A stretch of DNA of 64,000 nt from Thermithiobacillus plumbiphilus (GTDB taxonomy: Bacteria > Pseudomonadota > Gammaproteobacteria > Acidithiobacillales > Thermithiobacillaceae), in NCBI RefSeq assembly GCF_038070005.1, contig NZ_JBBPCO010000004.1:124001-188000 (forward strand), written 5' to 3'. Made by a program: the position numbers and the translations under genes. Numbering within the stretch: position 1 is the first letter of the stretch; each line of letters begins with the position of its first letter. The notes under the pieces were generated by a model, which saw only the letters and a program-made list of their open reading frames with translations, ran no database searches and was not told where the DNA came from. Shown here in pieces: positions 1 to 7,767 of this stretch.

Positions 1-1
1 C

Positions 2-157
2 TGGAGATCCACTCTCATGGCGAAGGCCAGTCCTGTCAGACTTGGACGCACCATTTCACACTACCAATGCGAAATCATTCGCGAAGACGGCAAACAGGTC
101 GCTCTGGCGGCAGGCACGGTCATGACGCTGCGTGGCCCGGCAGCGGACGGAAGGTGA
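2..157 (+). CDS. PaaI-like hotdog thioesterase, 3' end only
   Basis: The window opens inside a reading frame that runs to TGA at 155-157. The visible tail includes LGRTISHYQCEIIRED followed by GKQVALAAGTVMTL. This is the usual last pair of beta strands of a PaaI/YbgC-type hotdog acyl-CoA thioesterase: a (L/Q)GR(T/R) strand, an acidic (D/E)DG turn, then A.GT....L. The 5' part with the catalytic acidic residue lies outside the window, so substrate cannot be judged. It runs toward the ssrA 3' end and belongs to the chromosome, not to the mobile element that starts at 541. An in-frame ATG at 17 is internal to the fold and not the start. Confidence 0.55.
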   Translation, partial: WRSTLMAKASPVRLGRTISHYQCEIIREDGKQVALAAGTVMTLRGPAADGR

Positions 158-505
158 CGAAGCGCATCGGAAACGTTCCCTTCGGCGGCCCACGGTACGA
201 CTACTCTGACTCGTCTGTCATTCGACGATCTTCTTTAGGGTGGCCGTGTGAGAGCCAATGAAGCAAAAGTCAGTTTGGTTAAGCGATGCCGACATCCAAC
301 CGCTTGAACGGTCAGCACGTAACTTATTGATATTTAATGATGCCACGGACGGCCCTTGCGGACTTCGGCCCTTCGCCGGGGAGCGATGCCGGAGAGAATA
401 ACGGCGCGGAGAGAGCAGAATGTTGCCCGAGGTGGGCGAGACGGCCGGGGAAGGAAGTCCGCAGGAATCCGCAGGAGTCCCCGCGAACACGCGCGAGCGC
501 GCAAG
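158..505. other. Unassigned intergenic stretch left of the mobile element
   Basis: About 350 bases between the thioesterase stop and the terminator at 506. No reading frame here has a convincing start, codon pattern or family match. A minus-strand open frame crosses it but also runs through the attachment site and the integrase, so I treat it as spurious. It may hold decayed gene remains or an earlier insertion at the same ssrA site; nothing in it can be named. Confidence 0.4.
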
Positions 506-534
506 AAAAAAGGCCAACCGAGAACGGTTGACCT
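506..534 (-). terminator. Rho-independent terminator, probably the original ssrA terminator
   Basis: On the minus strand the sequence is a 9-bp stem (GGTCAACCG / CGGTTGGCC, one wobble pair) with a four-base TTCT loop and a run of six T. It lies just outside the left attachment repeat at 541. Before the element inserted, this hairpin would have stood directly downstream of the ssrA 3' end, so it is most simply the ancestral ssrA terminator. Confidence 0.75.
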
Positions 535-540
535 TTATAT

Positions 541-568
541 ATTGGTGGAGGCGGCGGGAATCGAACCC
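541..568 (-). repeat. Left attachment site: copy of the ssrA 3' end
   Basis: Identical over 28 bases to 14736-14763. It corresponds to the tmRNA T-arm and acceptor 3' strand including the CCA end, plus two bases beyond it. Identity stops after 568, so this is not a second tmRNA gene. The other chromosomal terminator lies just outside it. Confidence 0.88.
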
Positions 569-596
569 TGGTCCAAGCAGGCGCAAGCAGTTGTTA

Positions 597-1790
597 TCAA
601 ACAGCTTTTCCTTCATCGGCAGAAAAATCCTGACCAAATCCTGACCGTGGCGCAGCAAACATCCGGGCGGCCAGCAGCCCCGCCTCGGGGTTCGCGTCTG
701 GCAGCCAGCGCCCATACCTTTTCCTTATCATGCCCCAATCAGCATGCCCCATTTGAGCGGCAACCCACATAGGATTTTCCCCGGCGCTCAACATCATCGA
801 TGCATACGTGTGGCGCGTCTGGTAGGGATAGCGATACCTCACGCCAGCTTTGCGCAGCGCATGCTGCCATGCGGTTTTTCTGATCTGGGCATCAGTCTCC
901 CATGGTAGATTGGTGCGCGGATTAAAAAACACCTTCCCCGCCAGCAGGAGGGTATGCGGCTTCTGGGCTTCCAGGGCTTCGCGGGCTGGGGGCAGGATGC
1001 GCACCTCGCGCCGACCGGCGCGGGTTTTCGTGGCCTTCTCGACTTTTCTGACCGACGCGCGGCGAACCAGCACCACGCCGCGCCGGAAATCCACGTCCTG
1101 CCACTCCAACGCGATCAGCTCCGAGGTCCGCAGGCCGCTCCAAAATGCAAACTGGATAAGGTGACGAGCTTGATCTGGGAGGTGCGCCAAAATAGCTGCC
1201 TGTTCATCGGGTCGGAAAGGGTCTGGATCCTCCTGATCTGCGCGGAGATTCTTGATTAGGGCGCAGGGGTTTTTGTCTATTAATCCATCCTGATGCGCGT
1301 TCGCGAGCGCACCGCGCAGAGGAACCAGAATGTTGTTGGTCCGCTTGTTACCGCAGACCAGCCCGCCGATCCATGCCTTGATTTCTCCGGACGTCAGATC
1401 TCTTGCCAATTGGGCGCCGAAGGCGGGGCGCAGGTGATACTCGACAGCACTCCGATAATCCCGATGGGTACTGGCCGCGCAGGTGCGCTGAGAAGACGCC
1501 AGAAATTCATCCAATAGATCCCCGACCGTTTTGCTGGCCGCAGCAGCGGCCACCCCACCGAAGATCCGGGCGCGCTTGCTGGTCGGGAACCATTTCGCGT
1601 AGCTGAACGTCCCCAGCGCGATTTCGTGCTCGATGGCCGCCAGCATGCGTAGGCAGTGGGCCAGATTCGCCTTGGTCTGCGGCATTTTCAGCCGCTCGCG
1701 GCACCGAACCCCGCGATAATAAAAATCTATCTCGACCGATGATTGACTGTCCTTGGGGTATCGAACCCCGCCGCTACTGATTCCACCCAT
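597..1790 (-). CDS. Site-specific tyrosine recombinase (integrase)
   Basis: 397 aa. It should catalyse insertion and excision of this element at the ssrA 3' end. The C-terminal catalytic domain shows the expected set: Arg221 in SGLRTSEL, the box with Arg326-His327 in TRHTYASMML, His349 in MGHADW, and the nucleophile Tyr359 in RKRYGRW. The first ~60 residues look like an arm-type DNA-binding domain (DUF3596-like), and residues ~85-170 like the core-binding SAM-like domain. It reads toward the attachment site, its stop lying 29 bases from the left repeat, the usual arrangement for tRNA/tmRNA-targeting integrases. Its 5' end overlaps the excisionase-like gene, so the two are probably translated from one message. 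Confidence 0.93.
   Translation of the reverse strand: MGGISSGGVRYPKDSQSSVEIDFYYRGVRCRERLKMPQTKANLAHCLRMLAAIEHEIALGTFSYAKWFPTSKRARIFGGVAAAAASKTVGDLLDEFLASSQRTCAASTHRDYRSAVEYHLRPAFGAQLARDLTSGEIKAWIGGLVCGNKRTNNILVPLRGALANAHQDGLIDKNPCALIKNLRADQEDPDPFRPDEQAAILAHLPDQARHLIQFAFWSGLRTSELIALEWQDVDFRRGVVLVRRASVRKVEKATKTRAGRREVRILPPAREALEAQKPHTLLLAGKVFFNPRTNLPWETDAQIRKTAWQHALRKAGVRYRYPYQTRHTYASMMLSAGENPMWVAAQMGHADWGMIRKRYGRWLPDANPEAGLLAARMFAAPRSGFGQDFSADEGKAV
622..646 (+). repeat. Left arm-type repeat near the element end
   Basis: A 25-base sequence containing two copies of the motif AATCCTGACC is repeated perfectly at 14585-14609, close to the opposite end and in the same orientation. It falls within the last codons of the integrase gene. 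Short tandem motifs near both ends of an element are what arm-type binding sites of a tyrosine integrase usually look like; the binding role is inference. Confidence 0.6.
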
Positions 1791-1951
1791 CGCTCATACC
1801 CCTCCCTATCTATTAGGACTCGCCCATCTGGGGCTTTTTTCCAGACCCTATCCCGCAACCAGATCCCGCGCTTTATCTTGGCCCTGACCGCGTCTTCGGA
1901 ATACCCGGTTTCCTCGCAGAATTTCTTGATTGTCACCCATCTCACCATCAT
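1727..1951 (-). CDS. Excisionase-like protein (Xis/AlpA type)
   Basis: 74 aa from the chosen start. The core WVTIKKFCEETGYSEDAVRA resembles the winged-helix excisionase family used by phages and ICEs to bend DNA and drive excision, followed by a charged hairpin and an aromatic strand (KAPDGRVLIDREGYERWVE). I chose the ATG at 1951 because GGAGG lies 9 bases upstream; a longer frame from 1969 lacks this. It overlaps the integrase start by 64 bases, so expression of the two is coupled. An AlpA-like regulator is the alternative reading, but position favours directionality control. Confidence 0.75.
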   Translation of the reverse strand: MMVRWVTIKKFCEETGYSEDAVRAKIKRGIWLRDRVWKKAPDGRVLIDREGYERWVESVAAGFDTPRTVNHRSR

Positions 1952-2312
1952 GCCGCACCGCCTCCACATGTCCTGATTGGTCTATGGGAGGCAATCTACA
2001 GACGAAAAATCAAACCACAACCGACATCCTGGCACGACTGGAAAAAGATAGGGAGGGGAGAGAAGAAAGCAGGGCAAATCTACATCATGAAAGTTTTTCA
2101 TCGACTCTGGTGAGTTGATTGAAAAAAACTATTACACCGCAATAATCCCCGATAAATCAGCCACATACGAAAACGGCAGGGCCTGCGTGAGGTCCTGCCG
2201 AATCCGAAAACTCTACCTATATGGGTCGACGACAAAGGGCCAGCCGGCCCGCCAACCCATAAAAAAGCCCCGGCGCGGTCCCCACCGCCCAGGGTATGGA
2301 GATGACAGAGCC
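1952..2312. other. Structured region between xis and rep; possible replication origin
   Basis: No gene. It contains an 11-bp inverted repeat with a 5-base loop (2174-2184 / 2190-2200, one G-T pair) and, 20 bases further, a nested cruciform: TATGGGT/ACCCATA (2220-2226 / 2255-2261) enclosing GGGCC/GGCCC (2237-2241 / 2246-2250), followed by six A. Hairpins directly upstream of an HUH replication initiator are typical of a double-strand origin, but they could also be an attenuator for rep. At 1970-1983 a 14-base motif is repeated at 14707-14720 near the right end. Confidence 0.4.
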
Positions 2313-4427
2313 ATGTCAGATCTCAGCCACACATATAGTCCATCCCTGGCAGGACGGCAAGCGCGAAATAAATCAGACATGCCAGCCATGCTGGGCAGCC
2401 TGCCCATCAAGGAGCGCCGGCTTGCCGAACAAAAATGGCAAGAGGCATGGGATGCCGCCCAGCCAGGCTGGGGAGAATACCTGGCAATTCAGGCAGTGTC
2501 CTGCTGGATCCAAAAAAACACCGAAGCAGAGGAACAAAACAGGGAAACCTCCCACCTGGTCGGCACCCTGCTGGGATCAGCAGGGGCCCAAGAACTCGCG
2601 CGGCGGGACAAAAAATGGGGCGAGCCTGTCGCCATGGCATGGCTGGCAGACAGGATGAAGCATTGGCCCGAGCAGTGGCGCCTGGATCTGAGCGCGGCGC
2701 GCACTGCCCGAGCAATAGTCGACGCCGCGCAGCGCGCCATCAAAAAGAACCCCAACATCACGGGCGCCGACCTGCTGGCCGAGGTTCTACCACTCTTCCC
2801 GCCAGATGGGCTAAACGCGCCAAACTACCAGAGCGACGAGGCCGCACGACTAAAATTTGTGGAATTCGTGCGGTGGATCGTCCCGCTGCAGAGGATTTCC
2901 GACCAGGCATGGGAACAGGCGGCGCGATGCGCGGGGCTGGTCTGGCAAAGAGGCCAGGGATATGCCAGCAGCCGGGCCATAGATATGCACGTGAAGCGCG
3001 TCGAGCGCCGGCGCCAGCGCGACAAAAAAACCATGCTGCGCAGGGCGAGTGACGGGAAGGTAGTCACCCTTGCCAGCGTAAAAAAAACCAGCGGGCAGCG
3101 CCGGGCAAAAAACGGCGCTTGGACCGCTGCCGTGGAAAAAATCATCAATGAGGCGGGTCTGTCCTATGCCATGGTCACTGTCACACTGGAACCCGAGTGG
3201 CACTCGTGCCCTGCCAAGGACAGCCCGCGCCACACATGGAATGGGGCCTCAATAGACGAGTGCCGCGTGGAATTGATGCGGCGCATCCAGGACGTTCGCA
3301 GGGATCTTGCCAATGTTGGCATCAGGCTGACGGGCAAAAGAGTGCCCGAACCCCATGCCGACGGCGCCCCCCACCTGCATATCAGCCTGGCATATCGGCC
3401 AGACCAGATCCTGCGCGCCCAGGCGGTTTTCTTGCGCCATTTTCCCGAAAAATTGCGGGTCCGCGTCGGTGCGAAAAAAGAAAAAAAGGACGTGATCATA
3501 GAAAACGAGCAGTGGGCAGCGGCTGGCAAAAGCAGGAAGCCGCGCCACGACAATGAGGGCGCCCAGGTTGACTGGTCAGTCGGCGACCCGGAACGGGGGA
3601 GCATGTTTTCCTATCTCCAAAAATATGAATCGAAATTTGAGGAGGACGACGATTTACAGGCCGACGCCCCACGGGCGGCGCATGCCGCCGAGCCCTGGAG
3701 GAAAATCGGGCGGTTCCACCGCAGCGACTGGTGGGGCCTGCCGACCGGCGCCTGGTCAGCCTGGGATGAGTTGCGCCGGCTGGACAAAGCGCCGACTGAT
3801 TTCTATCTACGCCAACTCTGGTTTGCCTGCCGCAAAAATGATGCAGGAAAATACATCAAGTTGACTGGCGGCCTGGCCTGCGCGCCAATCGAAGGGGAAA
3901 ACAGGCGGGTGAGGCTGCTGATGGAGGAATATGAAAATGAATATGGCGAGCAGGCCCAGCGGGTGGCCGGGGTCGAGGCTGTCAGGCTGGTGGAAAAATG
4001 GGTGCCGCGCTGCAATCGGGCCGGCGAGGTGCTCACCTACCAGCGCGGCACACGCAAGGGCCAGCCGCGCCTGAGAAAGACCATCGTGGCCGAGCCATTC
4101 GCCCAGGCTCTGACCAGGCAGGACAGGTGGGAGATAGTCCGGGAGGGCGAGCACGAGCAGGAAACCGGGGCGTTTGACGGCGATTTTGAGGCAGATTTGC
4201 AGGACACCGCATGGCTGGAAACTAGCAACGGCGCGGGTTTTCAGAAAACGCATCAGATAATAAATGCTAGTTGTCCAAGGGGTGCGGCTGGCGCCGCCCC
4301 CGAAACCCAAAAACTCAAAAAACCAGAGTCAGAGGAGGCGCGGTGGGCCCGGCTGGCCACCGAAATGGCCGAACTCGATGCCCGATTGGACTGGGGACCA
4401 GGAGAATCGCCCCCAACACTGCATTAA
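2313..4427 (+). CDS. Rep_GPA-type HUH replication initiator
   Basis: 704 aa. Resembles phage P2 gpA-type initiators, which nick a replication origin and start rolling-circle synthesis. The HUH metal motif is PHLHISLAY (His354, His356), preceded by the typical lead-in EPHADGAP, and the active-site tyrosines are in the YxxxY form at Tyr434 and Tyr438 (YLQKYESK). The N-terminal ~230 residues are a charged region common in this family. I chose ATG 2313 (GGAG 11 bases upstream); the open frame extends to 2115 but crosses the hairpins and lacks a good start. The gene implies that the excised element can replicate, which would keep it from being lost after excision. The C-terminus after residue ~560 has no recognised domain. 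Confidence 0.85.
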   Translation: MSDLSHTYSPSLAGRQARNKSDMPAMLGSLPIKERRLAEQKWQEAWDAAQPGWGEYLAIQAVSCWIQKNTEAEEQNRETSHLVGTLLGSAGAQELARRDKKWGEPVAMAWLADRMKHWPEQWRLDLSAARTARAIVDAAQRAIKKNPNITGADLLAEVLPLFPPDGLNAPNYQSDEAARLKFVEFVRWIVPLQRISDQAWEQAARCAGLVWQRGQGYASSRAIDMHVKRVERRRQRDKKTMLRRASDGKVVTLASVKKTSGQRRAKNGAWTAAVEKIINEAGLSYAMVTVTLEPEWHSCPAKDSPRHTWNGASIDECRVELMRRIQDVRRDLANVGIRLTGKRVPEPHADGAPHLHISLAYRPDQILRAQAVFLRHFPEKLRVRVGAKKEKKDVIIENEQWAAAGKSRKPRHDNEGAQVDWSVGDPERGSMFSYLQKYESKFEEDDDLQADAPRAAHAAEPWRKIGRFHRSDWWGLPTGAWSAWDELRRLDKAPTDFYLRQLWFACRKNDAGKYIKLTGGLACAPIEGENRRVRLLMEEYENEYGEQAQRVAGVEAVRLVEKWVPRCNRAGEVLTYQRGTRKGQPRLRKTIVAEPFAQALTRQDRWEIVREGEHEQETGAFDGDFEADLQDTAWLETSNGAGFQKTHQIINASCPRGAAGAAPETQKLKKPESEEARWARLATEMAELDARLDWGPGESPPTLH

Positions 4428-4494
4428 CCCCCCCCCCCTGTTTCTGACCCTGCCGACGCTGGCCACGAGCCGGCGATGGGGAAGCTTTGCCCCC

Positions 4495-4565
4495 GACTAC
4501 TGCCGCTCAGACTACTCCCGCTCCCCCCCGACGACTGCCGCTCCCCCCGACGACTGCCGCCAAAC
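4495..4565 (+). repeat. Four imperfect iteron-like direct repeats
   Basis: Units begin at 4495, 4510, 4530 and 4549 with the shared core GAC(T/G)ACTGCCGCT (second unit has CCC for GCC), separated by C-rich tails of different length. Spacings of 15, 20 and 19 bases are compatible with binding sites for a replication or relaxosome protein. Simple GC-rich slippage is the alternative. Confidence 0.45.
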
Positions 4566-4658
4566 GGCAGACGGCGCTGTAATCTCCCACACCCGACGCA
4601 CCTATCGGCTGCACGCGTCCACCCCGGCACCGTGCCCGAAAGCCAGCATCGGCGCGGC

Positions 4659-4795
4659 GTGCACGTGTGATGCGACCACGTGCACGCATGCGGCATGGCG
4701 CCGCCCATTCACCCCGGCAGCGCAGAAATCACGTGCACACATAGGGGATCCGCTGCCGCACAGGATGACGCCTACCATGATCCGTGCACGTGTGA
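4659..4795. repeat. Inverted GTGCACGTG motifs
   Basis: GTGCACGTGTGA occurs at 4659-4670 and again at 4784-4795, and its near reverse complement CACGTGCAC at 4677-4685 and 4730-4738. Two forward and two reverse copies frame a ~140-base block upstream of the mobilization genes. Probably binding sites for the RHH protein or relaxase; unproven. Confidence 0.45.
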
Positions 4796-4989
4796 GCGCG
4801 TCCGCGTGCACATGGCGCGGGGCATAGCCCCGCTGCCCCACTGGGCGCGCATCAGATCACATATCCGCACACATGCACACATCCCCGCCACCCCCGCCCG
4901 TGTGCGGGTTTACACCCCCTTTCACGCCAGCGAAAACCCAGCAAAAACAAGGACTTGCTGGCGCGCGGTCTGGTGAGGTTGACAGGGTC

Positions 4990-5007
4990 GCGGGATGATG
5001 ATCCCGC
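4990..5007. promoter_or_regulatory. Perfect inverted repeat before the RHH gene (likely operator)
   Basis: GCGGGAT-GATG-ATCCCGC, a 7-bp perfect inverted repeat with a 4-base spacer, ends 23 bases before the ATG at 5031. Ribbon-helix-helix relaxosome proteins commonly repress their own operon through such a site, so this is the probable autoregulatory operator of the mobilization operon. Confidence 0.5.
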
Positions 5008-5030
5008 ACCCACAACAAAGGAGCACCACC

Positions 5031-5267
5031 ATGGCACAGACCACTACCACCATCACCCTGCGTGTCCCCATCACAGTCCGGGACTCGATCCTGGACCGCG
5101 CCGAGGCTGCCGGCCAGCCCATGGCCGACTGGCTGCGGGCAGCGATCCAGACCGCCATGGACGAGGAGTCCGAGGCCGACAGACTGGCCCAGATGGAGGC
5201 GCGCATCTGCCAGCACGTGACTCGCGAGATCGACTCACTGACCCAGCCCGACGGAGGCCAGCCATGA
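5031..5267 (+). CDS. Ribbon-helix-helix (CopG/TrwA-like) relaxosome accessory protein
   Basis: 78 aa. The N-terminal beta strand TTTITLRVPITV followed by two helices (RDSILDRAEAAGQPMADWLRAAI) is the RHH DNA-binding fold. First gene of a tight plus-strand operon with a coupling protein and a MobF relaxase, the position held by TrwA-like proteins that bind oriT and autoregulate. Start chosen at 5031 because AAAGGAG sits seven bases upstream; an upstream in-frame ATG at 4995 falls inside the hairpin. Its stop overlaps the next start by four bases (ATGA), so translation is coupled. Confidence 0.8.
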   Translation: MAQTTTTITLRVPITVRDSILDRAEAAGQPMADWLRAAIQTAMDEESEADRLAQMEARICQHVTREIDSLTQPDGGQP

Positions 5268-5542
5268 TCGACGTCGACCAGATGGTGGCGCGCCTGCGCG
5301 CACGCCACGGGGATGACTGGACCCCGCAGCACCTGGCCCAGGCCATCCATGATGAGAGAGAGCCCCGCAACCACTGGGGCATGCGCTGGATGGATACCTA
5401 TGAGCCCGCCCCCCATGGCGGGCTGCAGCTAACCCCCCGCGCGCGCTTGGCCATGCGCCTGGACCGCATGGCCCATGAGATTTCCATTTCCGCCAGCCTG
5501 GCACGGGCGCGGCGGGCGGCATGGTGGAGGACGCGCCCATGA
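5264..5542 (+). CDS. Small uncharacterised protein of the mobilization operon
   Basis: 92 aa, no family recognised. It is real by context: its ATG overlaps the stop of the RHH gene, and its own stop overlaps the start of the coupling-protein gene, both as ATGA. The N-terminal part (MIDVDQMVARLRARHGDDW) and the C-terminal part (ARLAMRLDRMAHEISISASL) are predicted helices, with no signal peptide or membrane segment. A relaxosome accessory role is plausible from position only. Confidence 0.65.
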   Translation: MIDVDQMVARLRARHGDDWTPQHLAQAIHDEREPRNHWGMRWMDTYEPAPHGGLQLTPRARLAMRLDRMAHEISISASLARARRAAWWRTRP

Positions 5543-7764
5543 GCAGCGCCCCCATACCTCATGGTACCCAGACCCCCCAACCCATGGTGGGCGACGGCAT
5601 CCTGGCGGGCGCCCTGACCGCAGTGGCAGTCACAGGCGCAGTCTACTGGGCAGGCTGGCATGTCATGCCAGGACTGCCAGACTGGGCCGGCATGCCAGCA
5701 TGGCGGATGCTCGGCGGCTGGGCTACGGATCTGGCGGGCATCCACTATCCCCTGATCCCCACCCAACCCGTGGGGCAAGGCTACCCCTGGTCAGTGATCG
5801 AGCAAGCCGCCAGGCAGCAGGGCCTGTCATGGATCACCCCCTGGACATGGCTGGCCCGCGTCTCTGCCGGGCTGGGCATCGCGGCAGGTGCTTGGGTGGG
5901 CTGGCTGGCGAGTCGCCCAGCCCCCGCCATCGTAAGACAGGCGGGCCGCGAAACCACCCGCCGCGCCAAGGACGTCGCCACCGAGATCAGGCAGGAGGGC
6001 CAGCCCGATGGGGTGCGCCTGCACCCTGATCTGCCCATTTCGCAGGCCAGGGAACGTCAGCACCTGCTGGCCCTCGGCCAGAGCGGCGCCGGCAAGACCC
6101 AGATCCTGCTCCCCATCATGCAGCAGGCGATTTCGAGGGGCGACCGTGCATTAGTGTTTGATTATAAAGGGGATTTGACGGAACGCCTGGACGGCTCCCT
6201 GCTGGCCCCATGGGATGCCAGATCCCTGGCCTGGGACATTGCCATGGACTGCCGAAATAAGCAGGCGGCCCGCGCCATGGCAGAGGCCATGATCCGCGAA
6301 TCGAGCGACCCCATGTGGTCGAACGGTGCGCGTCAAATCCTGGTGGCAATGCTGGTTTCGCTCCAGAGGGAACGAGGTACAGACTGGACTTGGGCGGATT
6401 TGGCTGAGAAAACACCGAAAAGTTTCAAAGAACTGCAAAATCTGGTCGAAAAGTACAATCCTGAAGGTCAGGCGGCAGCGGAGGAACCGAATAAAACCGT
6501 GCTTGGGCTGCGCATCACCCTGTCCACCTATTTGGCGCCGGTATTCGATCTGGCCGATGCCTGGGGCAGACACCCGGCAAACCGGCGCCTGTCCCTGGTG
6601 GACTGGATCACGAACCCGGATGGCGGCCCAAAAACCCTTATCCTGCAAGGAAATCTGGAAATGCCAAGCCTGCAGCGCGCCTACCTACAAGGCGTGTTCC
6701 GCACGCTGATGAGCATGGTCGGCAGCCCGCGATTCCCCGCCGAGGATCACCGCATCTGGATGTTTCTCGACGAATTCCTGCAAATAGGCAAGATCGACCA
6801 ACTTTTGCCACTTTTGGAGGTGGCGCGAGGCAAAGGGGTCAGACTGATCCTGGCCGCGCAGGACATATCGAGGATCAGAGATATCTATGGGCAGGACCAG
6901 GCCAGCGCGCTGAGTGGCGTGATCGGCACCATGGTGATGGGACGGACCATCGGCGAATCGGCCCAGTGGTGCAGTGATCTGCTGGGCGACCAGCGAATCA
7001 GCAGGTACACGTCCTCTGTATCGAGCCCCATGGGAATCGGCGCGGCAGGGCAGAGGACCACCAGCTACACAGTGGAGACCATCCCCTGCATGCGGCCGGA
7101 TGAGTTCGGGCAACTGGGGCAGGTGACAGTGGCGGGCAAGCCCGCCAGCAGGGCGCTCCTGTACATGGGCGGCCAGCGCGCGGCGATCCTGGACTGGCCG
7201 CGCGTAGCCCTGCCCACCCAGCGCCCAGCCCACCATCCTGCGGACTGGACTGCCCCCGACTGGCCCCACGCCCTGGAAGCCGCCATGGCGCAGATCGAGG
7301 GAGAGACTGGCGAGGTGCCGGCAGGTACAGGAGAGACCCCGGACTTCGCGGGCGCCTCGCAGGCAGCGGAGTCGGCCAGCACTGACCAGCAGGCCAGCCC
7401 GCCCGAAGCACCCAGCACCAGCAGCCAGGACCGCATCACTATCACCCCACTGGTCGGCGCCGGCACCCGCGCCCAGCAGATGGCTGGCCACGAGGTGGCC
7501 GATGAGGCATCAGATCCCATGCAGGACGCAGTCCTGACCATCATGGTGGAGCACACCGCAGGGGGCGGCGCGGCCCACGCGCTGGAGCTGCTGCATGGGG
7601 TGCTGGATGCAGTCGACGAGACCCAGACCAGCGGCGCGCCGGCGGGCATCGGCGCGCCAGTGGTCGTCGAGCAGCAGGCGCCCACCACCCCGCAGCGCCC
7701 GCGCTGGCAGCGGCGGCGCACCTCAGATCACGACCACGACCACGACCACGAGCAGGAGGGCTAG
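5539..7764 (+). CDS. Type IV coupling protein (VirD4/TraD family)
   Basis: 741 aa. This ATPase links the relaxosome to the secretion channel and pumps DNA. Two membrane segments lie in the first ~130 residues (around GALTAVAVTGAVYWAGW and LARVSAGLGIAAGAWVGWLA), then the motor domain with Walker A GQSGAGKT (residues 180-187) and Walker B FLDEF (Asp411, Glu412), plus the family signature VFDYKGDLTERL. The last ~170 residues are low-complexity and end in a His/Asp-rich tail. Start set at 5539 for the ATGA overlap with the preceding gene; 5521 is a possible alternative. With the relaxase downstream it completes the mobilization set, though no channel genes are present. Confidence 0.9.
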   Translation: MSSAPIPHGTQTPQPMVGDGILAGALTAVAVTGAVYWAGWHVMPGLPDWAGMPAWRMLGGWATDLAGIHYPLIPTQPVGQGYPWSVIEQAARQQGLSWITPWTWLARVSAGLGIAAGAWVGWLASRPAPAIVRQAGRETTRRAKDVATEIRQEGQPDGVRLHPDLPISQARERQHLLALGQSGAGKTQILLPIMQQAISRGDRALVFDYKGDLTERLDGSLLAPWDARSLAWDIAMDCRNKQAARAMAEAMIRESSDPMWSNGARQILVAMLVSLQRERGTDWTWADLAEKTPKSFKELQNLVEKYNPEGQAAAEEPNKTVLGLRITLSTYLAPVFDLADAWGRHPANRRLSLVDWITNPDGGPKTLILQGNLEMPSLQRAYLQGVFRTLMSMVGSPRFPAEDHRIWMFLDEFLQIGKIDQLLPLLEVARGKGVRLILAAQDISRIRDIYGQDQASALSGVIGTMVMGRTIGESAQWCSDLLGDQRISRYTSSVSSPMGIGAAGQRTTSYTVETIPCMRPDEFGQLGQVTVAGKPASRALLYMGGQRAAILDWPRVALPTQRPAHHPADWTAPDWPHALEAAMAQIEGETGEVPAGTGETPDFAGASQAAESASTDQQASPPEAPSTSSQDRITITPLVGAGTRAQQMAGHEVADEASDPMQDAVLTIMVEHTAGGGAAHALELLHGVLDAVDETQTSGAPAGIGAPVVVEQQAPTTPQRPRWQRRRTSDHDHDHDHEQEG

Positions 7765-7767
7765 GCC

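Larger units (their letters stand above)
4428..5030. other. Non-coding region with iteron-like and palindromic repeats; candidate oriT/oriV
   Basis: About 600 bases without a supported gene, lying between rep and the mobilization operon, the usual place for an origin of transfer. It begins with four imperfect direct repeats (4495-4565), then has four copies of the core GTGCAC/CACGTG arranged as inverted pairs (4659-4795), and ends with the perfect hairpin just before the RHH gene. A nick site cannot be identified by eye because MobF nick sequences vary. Confidence 0.45.

Noticed and set aside
541-590. Possible tRNA gene at the left attachment site
   Set aside because: The T-arm-like sequence is the copied tmRNA 3' end; no acceptor partner, D-arm or anticodon arm is present.
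218-715. 165-codon minus-strand frame across the left element border
   Set aside because: It runs through the attachment repeat, a terminator and the integrase end in another frame; the product matches nothing.
2115-2312. Upstream extension of the Rep frame
   Set aside because: It crosses strong hairpins, begins with TTG and lacks a ribosome site; ATG 2313 is better.
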